Below, one piece after another: positions 25,505 to 33,667 of a stretch of 64,000 nt of DNA; position 1 is the stretch's first letter, and every line of letters starts with the position of its first letter. The notes below the pieces were generated by a model, which did no database searches, was not told the origin of the DNA, and saw nothing but the letters and a program-made list of their open reading frames with translations. A program made the translations under genes and the position numbers. The DNA comes from Streptomyces sp. NBC_00775 (GTDB lineage Bacteria; Actinomycetota; Actinomycetes; Streptomycetales; Streptomycetaceae), in NCBI RefSeq assembly GCF_036347135.1, contig NZ_CP108938.1, positions 5,828,001 to 5,892,000 on the forward strand, read 5' to 3'.

Positions 25505-27250
25505 ATGAGCAATGGGTATGGGCGCAACGGTTATAGGCGCGACGGGTATGGGCGCAACGGGTATTCGGGCATCACCAGACGCAGCCTGCTCGGCGGCGCC
25601 ACAGCCGTGGTGGCCGTCGCCGTGACCGGCGGAACGGCGACAGCCGCCGCGCCGTCCGCACCGCCCTCACCATCCGCACCACAAGGGCAAGTGCCCGCCC
25701 TCTGGAGGGAGTTCACCCGCACCCCCTTCACCCACCCGCAGATCCCGTACGTCGGCAGGTCCGGCCGCGACGGCGGGGCGACGCGCTTCCCCCGCCGGCC
25801 CGTCGTGGCCGACGTACGCGACTACGGAGCCGTGGCCGACGACGGCACCACGGACTGCGCCCCCGCGATCAACCGTGCCATCGCTGCCGCCGGAAGGGCC
25901 GGCGGTGGCACGGTTCTCATCCCGCCCGGCACCTTCCGCATCGACGACCTGATCCGCGTCGGGCACTCGAACGTCGTACTGCGCGGCGCCGGCAGCGACC
26001 GTACGAAGCTGTACGCCACCAAGAACCTCACCGAGCTGATCGGCGTCTACGGATCCCGTTACGGCGGCGACAAGTCGTCCTGGTCCTGGGCGGGCGGACT
26101 CATCTGGTTCTGCCCGACGGACCGCTTCACGACGCTGACGACCGCCATCAAGGCGAAGGCCTGGCCCTTCGAGGGCTGGACCGGCAACAAGCGCGACGAG
26201 TGGCAGACGCTGACGACCGTCGAACCCGCACGCCAGGGCTCCTGGACGGTGACGGTCGCCGACGCCTCCGCGCTGAAGCCGGGCAGGCTGGTCCTCCTGC
26301 GCCTCGCCGACGACGCCGGCCACACGCTCCTGGAGCACATGGCGGGCGGCGGCCCGGGCCCCGAGGCGTACTACTGGGACGACAAGACGAAACTGACGTC
26401 GTACGTCCCCTACGAGTGGCCCGTCCGCATCGCGCACGTCCACGGCCGCAAAGTCACCCTCGAACGACCCCTCCCGCTCGACGTACGCCCCGAATGGGAC
26501 CCGCGTCTGACCACCCACGTACAGGAACTGACCGGCTCGGGAGTCGAGGGCCTCACCCTGGAGGCCGTGGAAACCCCGCAGTCCCCGCACCTCCTCGACA
26601 AGGGCTACAACGGGGTCGTCTTCCAGTGCGCGTACGACTGCTGGGCCGACGACATCGTCGTACGCCATGTCGACAACGGCTTCGGCCTCGTCGCCGCCTC
26701 CGCCTGCACCCTGCGCCGTACGACGGTCGCGGGCCGCGGCTCGCACCACCCGTACTTCTGCCGCGAGGGCTCGCACGACAACCTCATCGAGGACTTCACG
26801 ATCGAGCAGCGCACGGTCCCGGCCCCCGCCGGAACCCAGCTCCACGGCATCAACGTCGAGGGCCTGTCCTCCTCCAACGTCTGGTCGCGCGGCGAGATGC
26901 AGATGGGCACCTTCGACTCCCACCGGGGCATGCCCTTCGCCAACGTCCGCACGGACATCACGGTGAACAACAACGGCCGCCACGGCGGCGACGCCAGCGC
27001 GGGACCGTTGTTCGGCGCCCGCTTCACCCACTGGAACATCCGCGTCACCAACGCCCGCGCCGGCCTGATGAAGATCGACGGCCTCGCGCCCTACTCCGCC
27101 ACCGTGGGCGTCAACGAGGTGACGGAGTTCGACCAGACCGACGTACCCGACTTCACCGGAGACCTGCACGCGCGCGTGGAGCTGTACGGCACCACCGACG
27201 TCGTACGCCCGCGGAATCTGTACGAGGCTCAGCGCGAGCTGGAGCGATAG
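25505..27250 (+). CDS. Tat-exported right-handed beta-helix protein (pectate lyase-like)
   Basis: This 581-residue protein starts with short repeats (NGYGRNGYRRDGYGRNGY), then a Tat signal (ITRRSLLGGATAVVAVAVTG) and AAAP cleavage region. The mature part begins VADVRDYGAVADDGTTDCAP, the hallmark of Pectate_lyase_3/GH55-type beta-helix enzymes, followed by IPPGTFRIDDLIRVG and many parallel-helix turns, including FGLVAASACTLRRTTVAGRG. The ATG at 25505 lies after GGAGGG; an ATG at 25478 is the alternative. It should act on an extracellular polysaccharide, but catalytic residues are not obvious. It converges on the AraC gene and overlaps it by 22 bases. Confidence 0.87.
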   Translation: MSNGYGRNGYRRDGYGRNGYSGITRRSLLGGATAVVAVAVTGGTATAAAPSAPPSPSAPQGQVPALWREFTRTPFTHPQIPYVGRSGRDGGATRFPRRPVVADVRDYGAVADDGTTDCAPAINRAIAAAGRAGGGTVLIPPGTFRIDDLIRVGHSNVVLRGAGSDRTKLYATKNLTELIGVYGSRYGGDKSSWSWAGGLIWFCPTDRFTTLTTAIKAKAWPFEGWTGNKRDEWQTLTTVEPARQGSWTVTVADASALKPGRLVLLRLADDAGHTLLEHMAGGGPGPEAYYWDDKTKLTSYVPYEWPVRIAHVHGRKVTLERPLPLDVRPEWDPRLTTHVQELTGSGVEGLTLEAVETPQSPHLLDKGYNGVVFQCAYDCWADDIVVRHVDNGFGLVAASACTLRRTTVAGRGSHHPYFCREGSHDNLIEDFTIEQRTVPAPAGTQLHGINVEGLSSSNVWSRGEMQMGTFDSHRGMPFANVRTDITVNNNGRHGGDASAGPLFGARFTHWNIRVTNARAGLMKIDGLAPYSATVGVNEVTEFDQTDVPDFTGDLHARVELYGTTDVVRPRNLYEAQRELER

Positions 27251-28071
27251 CGACCGGGGGAGACCCCCACCAACCGCCCGAAGTGGCGCGTCAGATGGGA
27301 CTGGTCGTAGAAGCCGGTCGCCGTGGCCACTTCGGCCGGCTTTCCGCCCTCCAGGAGGAGCCGGCGGGCGCGGTCGACACGGCGGGACATCAGGTACTGG
27401 TGCGGGGCGATGCCGTACGCACCGCTGAACGCCCGTACCAGGTGGGCTGGATGGGCGTGCACGAGCTCGGCCGCCTCGTCGAGGGCGATGCCCTGGACGA
27501 GGCGTGCGTCGAGGAGTTCACGCAGGCGGACCGCGAGCGGAGGGTCGGCGCGCGGGAGTTCCCGGGTGATCCGGGGGCGCAGATGGCCGCGCAGCCGCTC
27601 GGCGATCAGGGTCAGCCTGCTCGCGGCCTCCAGCTCGTCCCCGGGGTGCCCGAGCGCCGTGTGCAACTGCCCGACGCGGCGCCGCAGTACGGGATCCACC
27701 ACGTCGGGCCCGTCCACCGCGGGCCCGATGAGTTCCTCGGCGAGATGCGTGCTGTCGAGATACAGGACCCGCTTGCGGAAACCGTGCTCAGTGGCCGGCG
27801 ACCCGTTGTGCGGCACGTGCGGCGGCAGCAGCGACACCGTGTCGTGCGGGGTGCCGTGCTCATGCCGGTCGAGGTCGTACCGCACGGCACCGTCGTCGAC
27901 GATCAGCAGCGTCCACGCCTCGTGTACGTGCATGGGGTACGCGTACTCGGTGTAGTGGGCGTGGAAGACCTCCACGACACCCGGGATGTGCGGGCGCCAT
28001 GCGGTGATCTCCCGCTGAGGGGCCGGAAGGGCCGGAAGGGCCTGAGGGGCCTGAGGGGCCTGAGGGGCCAT
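27229..28071 (-). CDS. AraC family transcriptional regulator
   Basis: This 280-residue regulator has an N-terminal cupin-like sensing domain (HYTEYAYPMHVHEAWTLLIV, then VSLLPPHVPHNG) and two C-terminal HTH motifs (IALDEAAELVHAHPAHLVRA, then KPAEVATATGFYDQSHLTRH), ending FGRLVGVSPGRYR. The N-terminus is a Pro/Ala/Gln repeat encoded by nine-base DNA repeats (28019-28069), so the exact start is uncertain; I took the ATG at 28071. It diverges from a DUF2000 gene, 49 bases apart, and probably controls it. Its 3' end overlaps the convergent beta-helix gene. Confidence 0.9.
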   Translation of the reverse strand: MAPQAPQAPQALPALPAPQREITAWRPHIPGVVEVFHAHYTEYAYPMHVHEAWTLLIVDDGAVRYDLDRHEHGTPHDTVSLLPPHVPHNGSPATEHGFRKRVLYLDSTHLAEELIGPAVDGPDVVDPVLRRRVGQLHTALGHPGDELEAASRLTLIAERLRGHLRPRITRELPRADPPLAVRLRELLDARLVQGIALDEAAELVHAHPAHLVRAFSGAYGIAPHQYLMSRRVDRARRLLLEGGKPAEVATATGFYDQSHLTRHFGRLVGVSPGRYRSSSR

Positions 28072-28120
28072 GCAAAGAACGTACAAGACGATGTCGTACG
28101 GCGTCGGACAGTCTCGGTGC

Positions 28121-28546
28121 ATGAGTGAGCAGCCCATCCGCTTCGACACCAAGATCGCCGTACTGCTGCGGGAGGACCTGGAGACCTGGCAACGACTTAA
28201 TGTGACCGCTTTTCTGGTCAGCGGCCTGGGGACGGCGGTTCCCGAGGTGATCGGAGAGCCGTACGCCGACGCGGACGAGGTCGCCTATCTGCCGATGTTC
28301 CGCCAGCCGGTCCTCGTCTTCGAGGGCACCAAGGAGACGTTGACGGCAGCCCACGCGCGCGTGCTGTCCCGCGCCCTGCCCCGAGCCGCCTTCACCTCCG
28401 ACCTCTTCACCACCGGCAACGACCGCGACAACCGGGCGGCCGTGCGGGCCGTACCGACGGGGGAGCTGGACCTTGTGGGGCTCGCGGTGTACGGGCCGCG
28501 GAACGCGGTGGACAAGGTGATGAAGGGGGCGCGGATGCACCCCTAG
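28121..28546 (+). CDS. DUF2000 family protein
   Basis: This 141-residue protein has the DUF2000 pattern: RFDTKIAVLLREDLETWQRL, NVTAFLVSGLGTAVPEVIGE, YLPMFRQPVLVFEG and ARVLSRALPRAAFTSDLFTT. The family has a PTH2-like fold and unknown function. The ATG at 28121 gives MSEQPIRFD. Its divergent AraC neighbour is the likely regulator; this AraC/DUF2000 pairing is common in actinobacteria. The stop codon runs straight into a short tandem array. Confidence 0.88.
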   Translation: MSEQPIRFDTKIAVLLREDLETWQRLNVTAFLVSGLGTAVPEVIGEPYADADEVAYLPMFRQPVLVFEGTKETLTAAHARVLSRALPRAAFTSDLFTTGNDRDNRAAVRAVPTGELDLVGLAVYGPRNAVDKVMKGARMHP

Positions 28547-28621
28547 ACCGGGGCGACCGGACCGGGACGACCAGATGGGGACGGCTAGATGGGGACGGCC
28601 AGACGGGGGCGGCTAGACCGG
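28543..28621. repeat. Imperfect tandem array (CTAGATGGGGACGGCC type)
   Basis: About five degenerate units of 12-16 bases (CTAGACCGGGGCGACC, CTAGATGGGGACGGCC and variants) fill the whole space between the DUF2000 stop and the convergent MFS stop. Both stop codons lie within it. Confidence 0.8.
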
Positions 28622-29866
28622 AGTGACCTCCGCCCGCGCCGTCGTCGGGGTCTCCACGACCGTCTCCTCCACCGGAAGCCGCCGCATCAGCACCCCATAC
28701 CCGACCCCCGCCCCCGTACCCACCACCGCGCACAGCCCCCACAGCCACTCCGCGCCGAACCGGTCGATGACGACGCCGGACATCAGCGGGGCGACGAGCG
28801 CGGCGAGGGACCAGGACAGGGTGTACATGCCCTGGTAGCGGCCGCGGCCGTGCAGCGGGGATAGCCGGACGACGAGCCCCGTCTGGGTGGGCGCGTTGAC
28901 GATCTCCGCCAGGGTCCACACGCACACAGTGAGGGCGAAGACGCCGACCGATCCGGCGAAGGCGGTGAGCCCGAAGCCGTACCCGGCGAGCAGGGACGAG
29001 ATGACCAGCAGCCGCTTCGGGTCCCGGTGCTCGATGAAGCGCGTGACGGGGATCTGCAACGCCACGATCAGCACCCCGTTGACGGCGACCGCCATGCCGT
29101 AGTCGGCGGGGGTGAAGCCCGCCGCGCCCATCGCGACCGGCAGTCCGACGGAGCCCTGCTGGAAGACGAGGGCGACGAGGAAGGACAGCCCGACGACGCT
29201 CATGTAGCGCCCGTCGCGCAGGACGGTTCCGAGGCCGACGGCGGGTTCGGAGGCGGCCTTGGCCGTGAGGACCGGCTTGGACTCCGGCAGCTTCGCGAAG
29301 ATGACGAGCGCGCAGATCAGGGTCATGCCGGCCTCGATGAGGAAGCCCGCGAGATAGCTGAACTCGGCGATGAATCCGGCCCCCATGGAGGAGACGGCGA
29401 AGCCGAGGTTGATGGCCCAGTAGTTGAGGGAGAACGCGCGGACGCGGTCCTCGGGCCGGACGATGTCGGCCATCATCGCCTGCACGGCGGGCCGCGAGGC
29501 GTTGGAAGCCATCCCCACCAGGAAGGCGACGGCGGCGATCGCCACCGGGTGGTGCATAAAACCGAGCAGCGCGACGGAGAAGGCCGTCGACACCTGCGCG
29601 ATGAGCAGGGTGGGCCGCCGCCCGAGCCGGTCGGTCATCACGCCGGCGCCGAGCGAGGAGACGACGCCGCCGAGGCCGTGCAGCGACGCCACGAGACCGG
29701 CGTACGAGGCGGAGTAGCCGCGGTCGAGCGTCAGGTACAGCGCCATGAAGGTGGCGACGAAAGCACCGAGCCGGTTGACGAGTGTGCTGGTCCACAGCCA
29801 CCAGAACTCGCGGGGGAGCCCCGAGACGGTCTCTCGGGCAGCGCGTCTCATGACGGCGAATGGCAT
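28613..29866 (-). CDS. MFS transporter
   Basis: This 417-residue protein has about 12 hydrophobic segments and the MFS motif A between TM2 and TM3, GVMTDRLGRRPTLLIAQVS. The related HGRGRYQGMYTLSWSLAAL lies in the second half. It is a DHA1-like drug/H+ antiporter type, located in the membrane. The ATG at 29866 is preceded by GGGGGACC. It is monocistronic; the substrate is unknown. Confidence 0.92.
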   Translation of the reverse strand: MPFAVMRRAARETVSGLPREFWWLWTSTLVNRLGAFVATFMALYLTLDRGYSASYAGLVASLHGLGGVVSSLGAGVMTDRLGRRPTLLIAQVSTAFSVALLGFMHHPVAIAAVAFLVGMASNASRPAVQAMMADIVRPEDRVRAFSLNYWAINLGFAVSSMGAGFIAEFSYLAGFLIEAGMTLICALVIFAKLPESKPVLTAKAASEPAVGLGTVLRDGRYMSVVGLSFLVALVFQQGSVGLPVAMGAAGFTPADYGMAVAVNGVLIVALQIPVTRFIEHRDPKRLLVISSLLAGYGFGLTAFAGSVGVFALTVCVWTLAEIVNAPTQTGLVVRLSPLHGRGRYQGMYTLSWSLAALVAPLMSGVVIDRFGAEWLWGLCAVVGTGAGVGYGVLMRRLPVEETVVETPTTARAEVTPV

Positions 29867-30018
29867 GGCTGGTCCCCCACGGACGTAAGCGGCTCAGGCG
29901 GTGAGCACAACTTACGAGTCGGGGCTGTCGGGGAGCCACTCAATTAACAGATGCCGTCAACTGTCCGGTCTGCGGGCGCGTGAGCGAGGGGACGAAGGCT
30001 TCCATTACGCTCGTACGC

Positions 30019-30780
30019 ATGGCCGACGCACCGTACAAGCTGATCCTCCTCCGCCACGGCGAGAGCGAATGGAACGCGAAGAACCTGTTCACCGGTTGGG
30101 TGGACGTCAATCTCAACGAGAAGGGCGAGAAGGAGGCAGTCCGCGGCGGTGAGCTGCTCAAGGACGCCGGCCTGCTGCCCGACGTGGTCCACACCTCGCT
30201 CCAGAAGCGCGCGATCCGCACCGCCCAGCTCGCGCTGGAGTCCGCAGACCGCCACTGGATCCCGGTCCACCGCTCCTGGCGCCTGAACGAGCGCCACTAC
30301 GGCGCCCTCCAGGGCAAGGACAAGGCCCAGACCCTCGCCGAGTTCGGCGAGGAGCAGTTCATGCTGTGGCGCCGCTCGTACGACACCCCGCCGCCGGCGC
30401 TCGAGGACGGCACGGAGTTCTCCCAGTCGGACGACCCGCGCTACGCGTCGATCCCGCCGGAGCTGCGCCCCCGCACGGAGTGCCTGAAGGACGTCGTCGT
30501 CCGCATGCTCCCGTACTGGTACGACGGCATCGTCCCCGACCTCCTCGCGGGCCGCACGGTCCTGGTCGCGGCCCACGGCAACAGCCTCCGCGCCCTCGTC
30601 AAGCACCTCGACGGCATCTCCGACGCCGACATCGCGGGCCTGAACATCCCGACGGGCATCCCCCTCGCCTACGAGCTGGACGCCGACTTCAAGCCCGTCA
30701 ACCCTGGCGGCACCTACCTCGACCCGGAGGCGGCCGCGGCCGCCATCGAGGCGGTCAAGAACCAGGGCAAGAAGAAGTAG
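30019..30780 (+). CDS. gpmA: 2,3-bisphosphoglycerate-dependent phosphoglycerate mutase
   Basis: This 253-residue glycolytic enzyme interconverts 2- and 3-phosphoglycerate. It has the catalytic [19 protein letters not shown] (His about 12), the signature [17 protein letters not shown], and the second histidine in [14 protein letters not shown]. The length is standard for dPGM. The ATG at 30019 gives the conserved [14 protein letters not shown] start. A clear hairpin terminator follows. It is a constitutive housekeeping gene. Confidence 0.97.
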   Translation: MADAPYKLILLRHGESEWNAKNLFTGWVDVNLNEKGEKEAVRGGELLKDAGLLPDVVHTSLQKRAIRTAQLALESADRHWIPVHRSWRLNERHYGALQGKDKAQTLAEFGEEQFMLWRRSYDTPPPALEDGTEFSQSDDPRYASIPPELRPRTECLKDVVVRMLPYWYDGIVPDLLAGRTVLVAAHGNSLRALVKHLDGISDADIAGLNIPTGIPLAYELDADFKPVNPGGTYLDPEAAAAAIEAVKNQGKKK

Positions 30781-30791
30781 AGAACGTGATC

Positions 30792-30830
30792 ATGCCTCCC
30801 ACCTGCGCATACGGCGCGGATGGGAGGCAT
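30792..30830 (+). terminator. Rho-independent-type terminator of gpmA
   Basis: ATGCCTCCCA (30792-30801) pairs with TGGGAGGCAT (30821-30830), followed by TTTCG. It begins 11 bases after the stop codon. Confidence 0.88.
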
Positions 30831-30858
30831 TTTCGCGTTCTGGGACCACTCTGGGCCG

Positions 30859-30960
30859 TCAGCCCTCGGGCTCCTGTCGCCGGAGGGCCTGGCCGAGAGC
30901 CTTCCGAGCACGCTCCCGACTGCTGGGCATGAGATGCGCGTACACCTTCACGCCCGGTGA
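30859..30960 (-). pseudogene. Remnant of a tyrosine-recombinase (phage-type integrase) C-terminus
   Basis: The last 33 codons of a minus-strand frame read PGVKVYAHLMPSSRERARKA, then LGQALRRQEPEG. VYAHLMPSS with the active-site Tyr, followed by a basic helix, is the standard end of actinophage and ICE integrases. Upstream in the frame nothing resembles an integrase, so the rest has been lost. It lies just after the gpmA terminator; no tRNA or att repeat is adjacent. Confidence 0.55.
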
Positions 30961-31256
30961 CATCAACGCCGACGCACACAGGAGGGCAACCGCAGACGGG
31001 TTGGTCGTCGCCACGGGGCGGTTACCCTCGCCATCCCTCTTACGGGGCATCGGCGCACGCGCCAACGGATCACAGGACCGAGTTCGGGGTCGGGCAGCGT
31101 CTGGTCGGTGGATCGCGGGCGGTATGACGGTGTGTCTGTACGGTCGCACAGGGCGGGTGTGGCTTGATCGTTGGGCGGTCCCGGCAGGGGCCTGAACACC
31201 AACCGACGTCCGTGGCACGTGCTGAGTGCCGCGCTCTTTGTCGAGGAGTTTCCCTC
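30961..31256. other. Intergenic region before the RTX gene
   Basis: No gene is supported. The final part contains the RTX-protein leader with GAGGAG eight bases before its GTG start. Together with the integrase remnant it makes a 476-base stretch without an intact gene after gpmA. Confidence 0.6.
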
Positions 31257-32531
31257 GTGAGACCGACCCTGCAACATGCCATGTTCCATCGTCGTGGTGC
31301 CGGAGCCGCGGGTGAGCGGAGGCGCCCGGCCAGGCGTGCTGCCGTCCTGCTCGCCACGGTGGCGCTGCCGGCGGCCCTGGTGGTGCCCACGGCCACGCCC
31401 GCTGCTGCGGCGGTGCCCGTGACCGTCACCTTCAACGCGGGCGCCGACCAGCCCTTCACCGTCCCGGCCGGCGTCACCCAACTGACCGTCACCGCCACAG
31501 GTGCCGCGGGCCAGAACGGGGGCAACGGCGGCACAGGCGGCAACGGCGCCACCGTCACCGGCACCGTCACCGTGCCGCCCAGCACCACCACCCTCTATGT
31601 CAACGTCGGCACGGGCGGGGGCGCCGGCGGCGGAGGGGGGTCTACGGGCGGTGCCGGCGGCGGTTCCAGCGACGTCCGCACCTGCAGCTCGGCCGGCCCC
31701 GGCTGCACCCTGACCGGCGTCCCCGGCACCGACCCCCGCCTCATCGTCGCGGGCGGCGGAGGAGGCGGCGGAAGCGGCTTCAGCGGATTCCCCAACCTGG
31801 AGGCCACCGGCGGAGACGCCGGAAACACCGGGGGTGCCGGCGGCGACAGAATGGACAGCGGCCAGGGCGGCGGCGGCGGAACCCAGACCGCCGGCGGCGC
31901 GGGCGGAGCCGCATGCCCCTTCGGCGGTACATCCGGCACTCCGGGCACAGGCGGTGCGGGCGGCAACGGCGGAGGCGGCTTCGGGGCCGGCGGAGGCGGG
32001 GGCGGCTGGTTCGGTGGAGGCGGCGGCGGAGGCTGCAACCGTCTCCATAACCCCCCTCCCACTTTCGGCCCCGGTGGCGGCGGTGGTGCGTCGAACCGCG
32101 TCCCCACGGGTGGTACCTCCGGACCTGCAGCGGGACCGGCCCAGGTGACCATCACCTACGAGCCGGTTCCCCTCACCTGCGCGACCGCCACGCCGACCAT
32201 CACCGGCACCAACGGCCGCGACTTCCTGGTCGGCACTCCCGGCGACGATGTGATCTTCGCTCTCGGCGGCAGCGATGCGGTCGAGGGCCGCGGTGGCAAC
32301 GACCTCATCTGCGGCGGCGACGGCAACGACTCCCTCACCGGCGGTGACGGCAACGACCGCATCGAGGGTGGCAACGGCGCCGACAGCCTGAACGGCAACA
32401 ACGGCAACGACGCCCTCTTCGGCGGCCCCGGCAACGACGCCCTCAACGGCGGCCCCGGTACCAACACCAACGACGGCGGCACCGGCACCAACGCCTGTTC
32501 CAACCCCTCCACCGGACCCGGCTGCGTCTGA
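31257..32531 (+). CDS. Secreted glycine-rich protein with RTX calcium-binding repeats
   Basis: This 424-residue protein has a long basic N-region and signal peptide (RRAAVLLATVALPAALVVPT) with an AAA cleavage site. A beta-rich domain of the glycine-rich type follows (VTVTFNAGADQPFTVPAGVT, then TQLTVTATGAAGQNGGNGGT), then a Gly-rich region with runs of five to eight Gly. The C-terminal 110 residues hold RTX nonapeptides (GTPGDDVIFALGGSD, GGDGNDSLTGGDGNDRI, NGNDALFGGPGNDAL). These should bind calcium and fold outside the cell. The GTG start follows GAGGAG. No type I secretion genes are nearby, so Sec export is inferred. The function is unknown. Confidence 0.85.
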   Translation: MRPTLQHAMFHRRGAGAAGERRRPARRAAVLLATVALPAALVVPTATPAAAAVPVTVTFNAGADQPFTVPAGVTQLTVTATGAAGQNGGNGGTGGNGATVTGTVTVPPSTTTLYVNVGTGGGAGGGGGSTGGAGGGSSDVRTCSSAGPGCTLTGVPGTDPRLIVAGGGGGGGSGFSGFPNLEATGGDAGNTGGAGGDRMDSGQGGGGGTQTAGGAGGAACPFGGTSGTPGTGGAGGNGGGGFGAGGGGGGWFGGGGGGGCNRLHNPPPTFGPGGGGGASNRVPTGGTSGPAAGPAQVTITYEPVPLTCATATPTITGTNGRDFLVGTPGDDVIFALGGSDAVEGRGGNDLICGGDGNDSLTGGDGNDRIEGGNGADSLNGNNGNDALFGGPGNDALNGGPGTNTNDGGTGTNACSNPSTGPGCV

Positions 32532-32569
32532 CCCACCCCACACGCCGCCGACCTGATCGACGGACATCA

Positions 32570-32627
32570 GAAACGGGCCCCGGCGCACCCCTCGTCGCAG
32601 CGGCGACCAACGCACGAGGCCCGTTTC
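32570..32627 (+). terminator. Long inverted repeat after the RTX gene
   Basis: GAAACGGGCC (32570-32579) pairs with GGCCCGTTTC (32618-32627) around a 38-base loop that itself contains CGTCGCAGCGGCGA. It lies 38 bases after the stop codon. Confidence 0.7.
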
Positions 32628-32891
32628 AGAGCTTTGTCCATCCGAGGCGAGTAAGCCTGCTCGCACGCGGCAGGACGGGCTGTGGGCGTCGGTTCCGTGT
32701 TCGCGGAAGGCTTGGGCGACCACGCAGGACCGGTCGTTGTAGAGGTGATCCAGGGCACAGGCCGGGTGCCGGCGGAGGGAGAACTCGTCGTCATCGGGTT
32801 CGGTGAAGTCGATCTATGTGCTTCTGACCTCGATGAACCCGTCCATGTCCGTTCCCATGGCCGGATTGTGCAGGTCAGGGCCCCACCCCGT

Positions 32892-32939
32892 CACGCGGTT
32901 ATGCGGTTATGCGGTCACGCGGTCACGCGGTCGTGGGGT
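32892..32939. repeat. Six 8-bp tandem repeats (CACGCGGT/TATGCGGT)
   Basis: The octamers CACGCGGT, TATGCGGT, TATGCGGT, CACGCGGT, CACGCGGT and CGTGGGGT run head to tail. The eight-base period is the same as in the unrelated array at 9006-9053. Confidence 0.85.
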
Positions 32940-32970
32940 CATGGGCCCGTGGCCATGGGGACCGTGGCCG

Positions 32971-33219
32971 TCATATCGACAGCGGCACCGGATGGATCTC
33001 GTCCGGCGCGTGGCCGGTGCGTTCGTGGATGCGCTGGATCGCCTCGGCCGAGGGGGCCGAGGAGAGGCAGTACACCGTGCCGGACTCCGGGTCCGCCCAG
33101 GCCCTCTCGAAGTGCACGCCCTCGTCCTTCTCGATGGCGAGGTCGGCCTTGTGTGCCTGCATGAGCTGATCTGCGGTGATGCCCGCCATTCCGTGGTGGA
33201 CGTCCATGAACTGCGTCAT
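32971..33219 (-). CDS. SCO4226-like small nickel-binding protein (DUF4242 type)
   Basis: This 82-residue ferredoxin-like-fold protein shows TQFMDVHHGMAGITADQLMQ, AHKADLAIEKDEGVHFERAW and SGTVYCLSSAPSAEAIQRIH, then ERTGHAPDEIHPV. It closely fits the S. coelicolor SCO4226 family, a structurally studied nickel-binding protein, as I recall. The several His residues (DVHHGM, QAHKAD, IHERTGH) fit metal binding. Its position just upstream of phoU matches that genome. A GGAGGTGGGGAGG-like leader precedes the ATG at 33219. Confidence 0.82.
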   Translation of the reverse strand: MTQFMDVHHGMAGITADQLMQAHKADLAIEKDEGVHFERAWADPESGTVYCLSSAPSAEAIQRIHERTGHAPDEIHPVPLSI

Positions 33220-33325
33220 GGCCTCCCCACCTCCTTCTTATGCGTCCTTATGCGTCGCCTCTCACCTTGTTTCCTCTCCTCCATGCTGCGCCTTTACGGC
33301 GGCGGGGGCGACCCTCGAAGCATGA

Positions 33326-33357
33326 AGAAGGGCCCCGCCATGAGTGGCGGGGCCCTT
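33326..33357. terminator. Hairpin terminator after the Cys-rich gene
   Basis: GAAGGGCCCCGCC (33326-33338) pairs exactly with GGCGGGGCCCTTC (33345-33357) across a six-base loop. It lies 15 bases beyond the stop of the Cys-rich peptide gene on the minus strand. Confidence 0.88.
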
Positions 33358-33372
33358 CGGTGTCGTACGAGA

Positions 33373-33525
33373 TCAGCCGCACTGGCACGGATTGCCCGAC
33401 TGGCAGCCGCACCCGCAGCCGGAGCCGCAGCCGCAGGCGGCGAACAAGGGGAGGCTCTTGATCTCGGCGGGCTGCTCGGTGTCACCGTTCTGCGTGGGAT
33501 CGGTCGTGCTGGGGGATTCGGCCAT
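33373..33525 (-). CDS. Small cysteine-rich peptide (50 aa, metallothionein-like C-terminus)
   Basis: The peptide starts MAESPSTTDPTQNGDTEQPA and ends with a dense cysteine cluster, CGCGSGCGCGCQSGNPCQCG, containing seven Cys in 20 residues. GAAGGAGGG sits immediately upstream with correct spacing, and a strong terminator follows, so this is a genuine translated gene. The CxC spacing would suit Zn, Cu or Ni binding. It lies on the same strand as and upstream of the nickel-binding protein gene, separated by the terminator. Alternatively it could be a peptide precursor, although no modification genes are adjacent. Confidence 0.82.
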   Translation of the reverse strand: MAESPSTTDPTQNGDTEQPAEIKSLPLFAACGCGSGCGCGCQSGNPCQCG

Positions 33526-33667
33526 GGGTCCCTCCTTCAGACACGAAGGTGTGCGAGGCACACTGCACCGCACAGCTCCTGGCACCCATTGCATGCCCAC
33601 TGGGGCGGGTGCATCAACGGCGCACACTCGGCGCACTGAGGCTTGCACGCGCCCCCGGAGCGGGCAC

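Larger units (their letters stand above)
32532..32970. other. 439-base region without a supported gene
   Basis: It starts with the RTX terminator. The minus strand at about 32640-32810 has a gene-like but startless frame (HPACALDHLYNDRSC) that I do not recognise; it may be a decayed gene. An octamer array lies at 32892-32939. Confidence 0.55.

Noticed and set aside
25667..27169. 500-codon frame antisense to the beta-helix gene
   Set aside because: It is the shadow of a gene with a clear Tat signal and beta-helix motif; no domain or RBS is present.
30963..32723. 586-codon minus-strand frame opposite the RTX gene
   Set aside because: Its Ala/Gly/Val-rich sequence mirrors the Gly-rich coding strand. 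Only its first residues outside the RTX gene look gene-like, and they lack a start.
32892..32939. CRISPR array
   Set aside because: The units are eight bases without spacers, and no cas genes are in the window.
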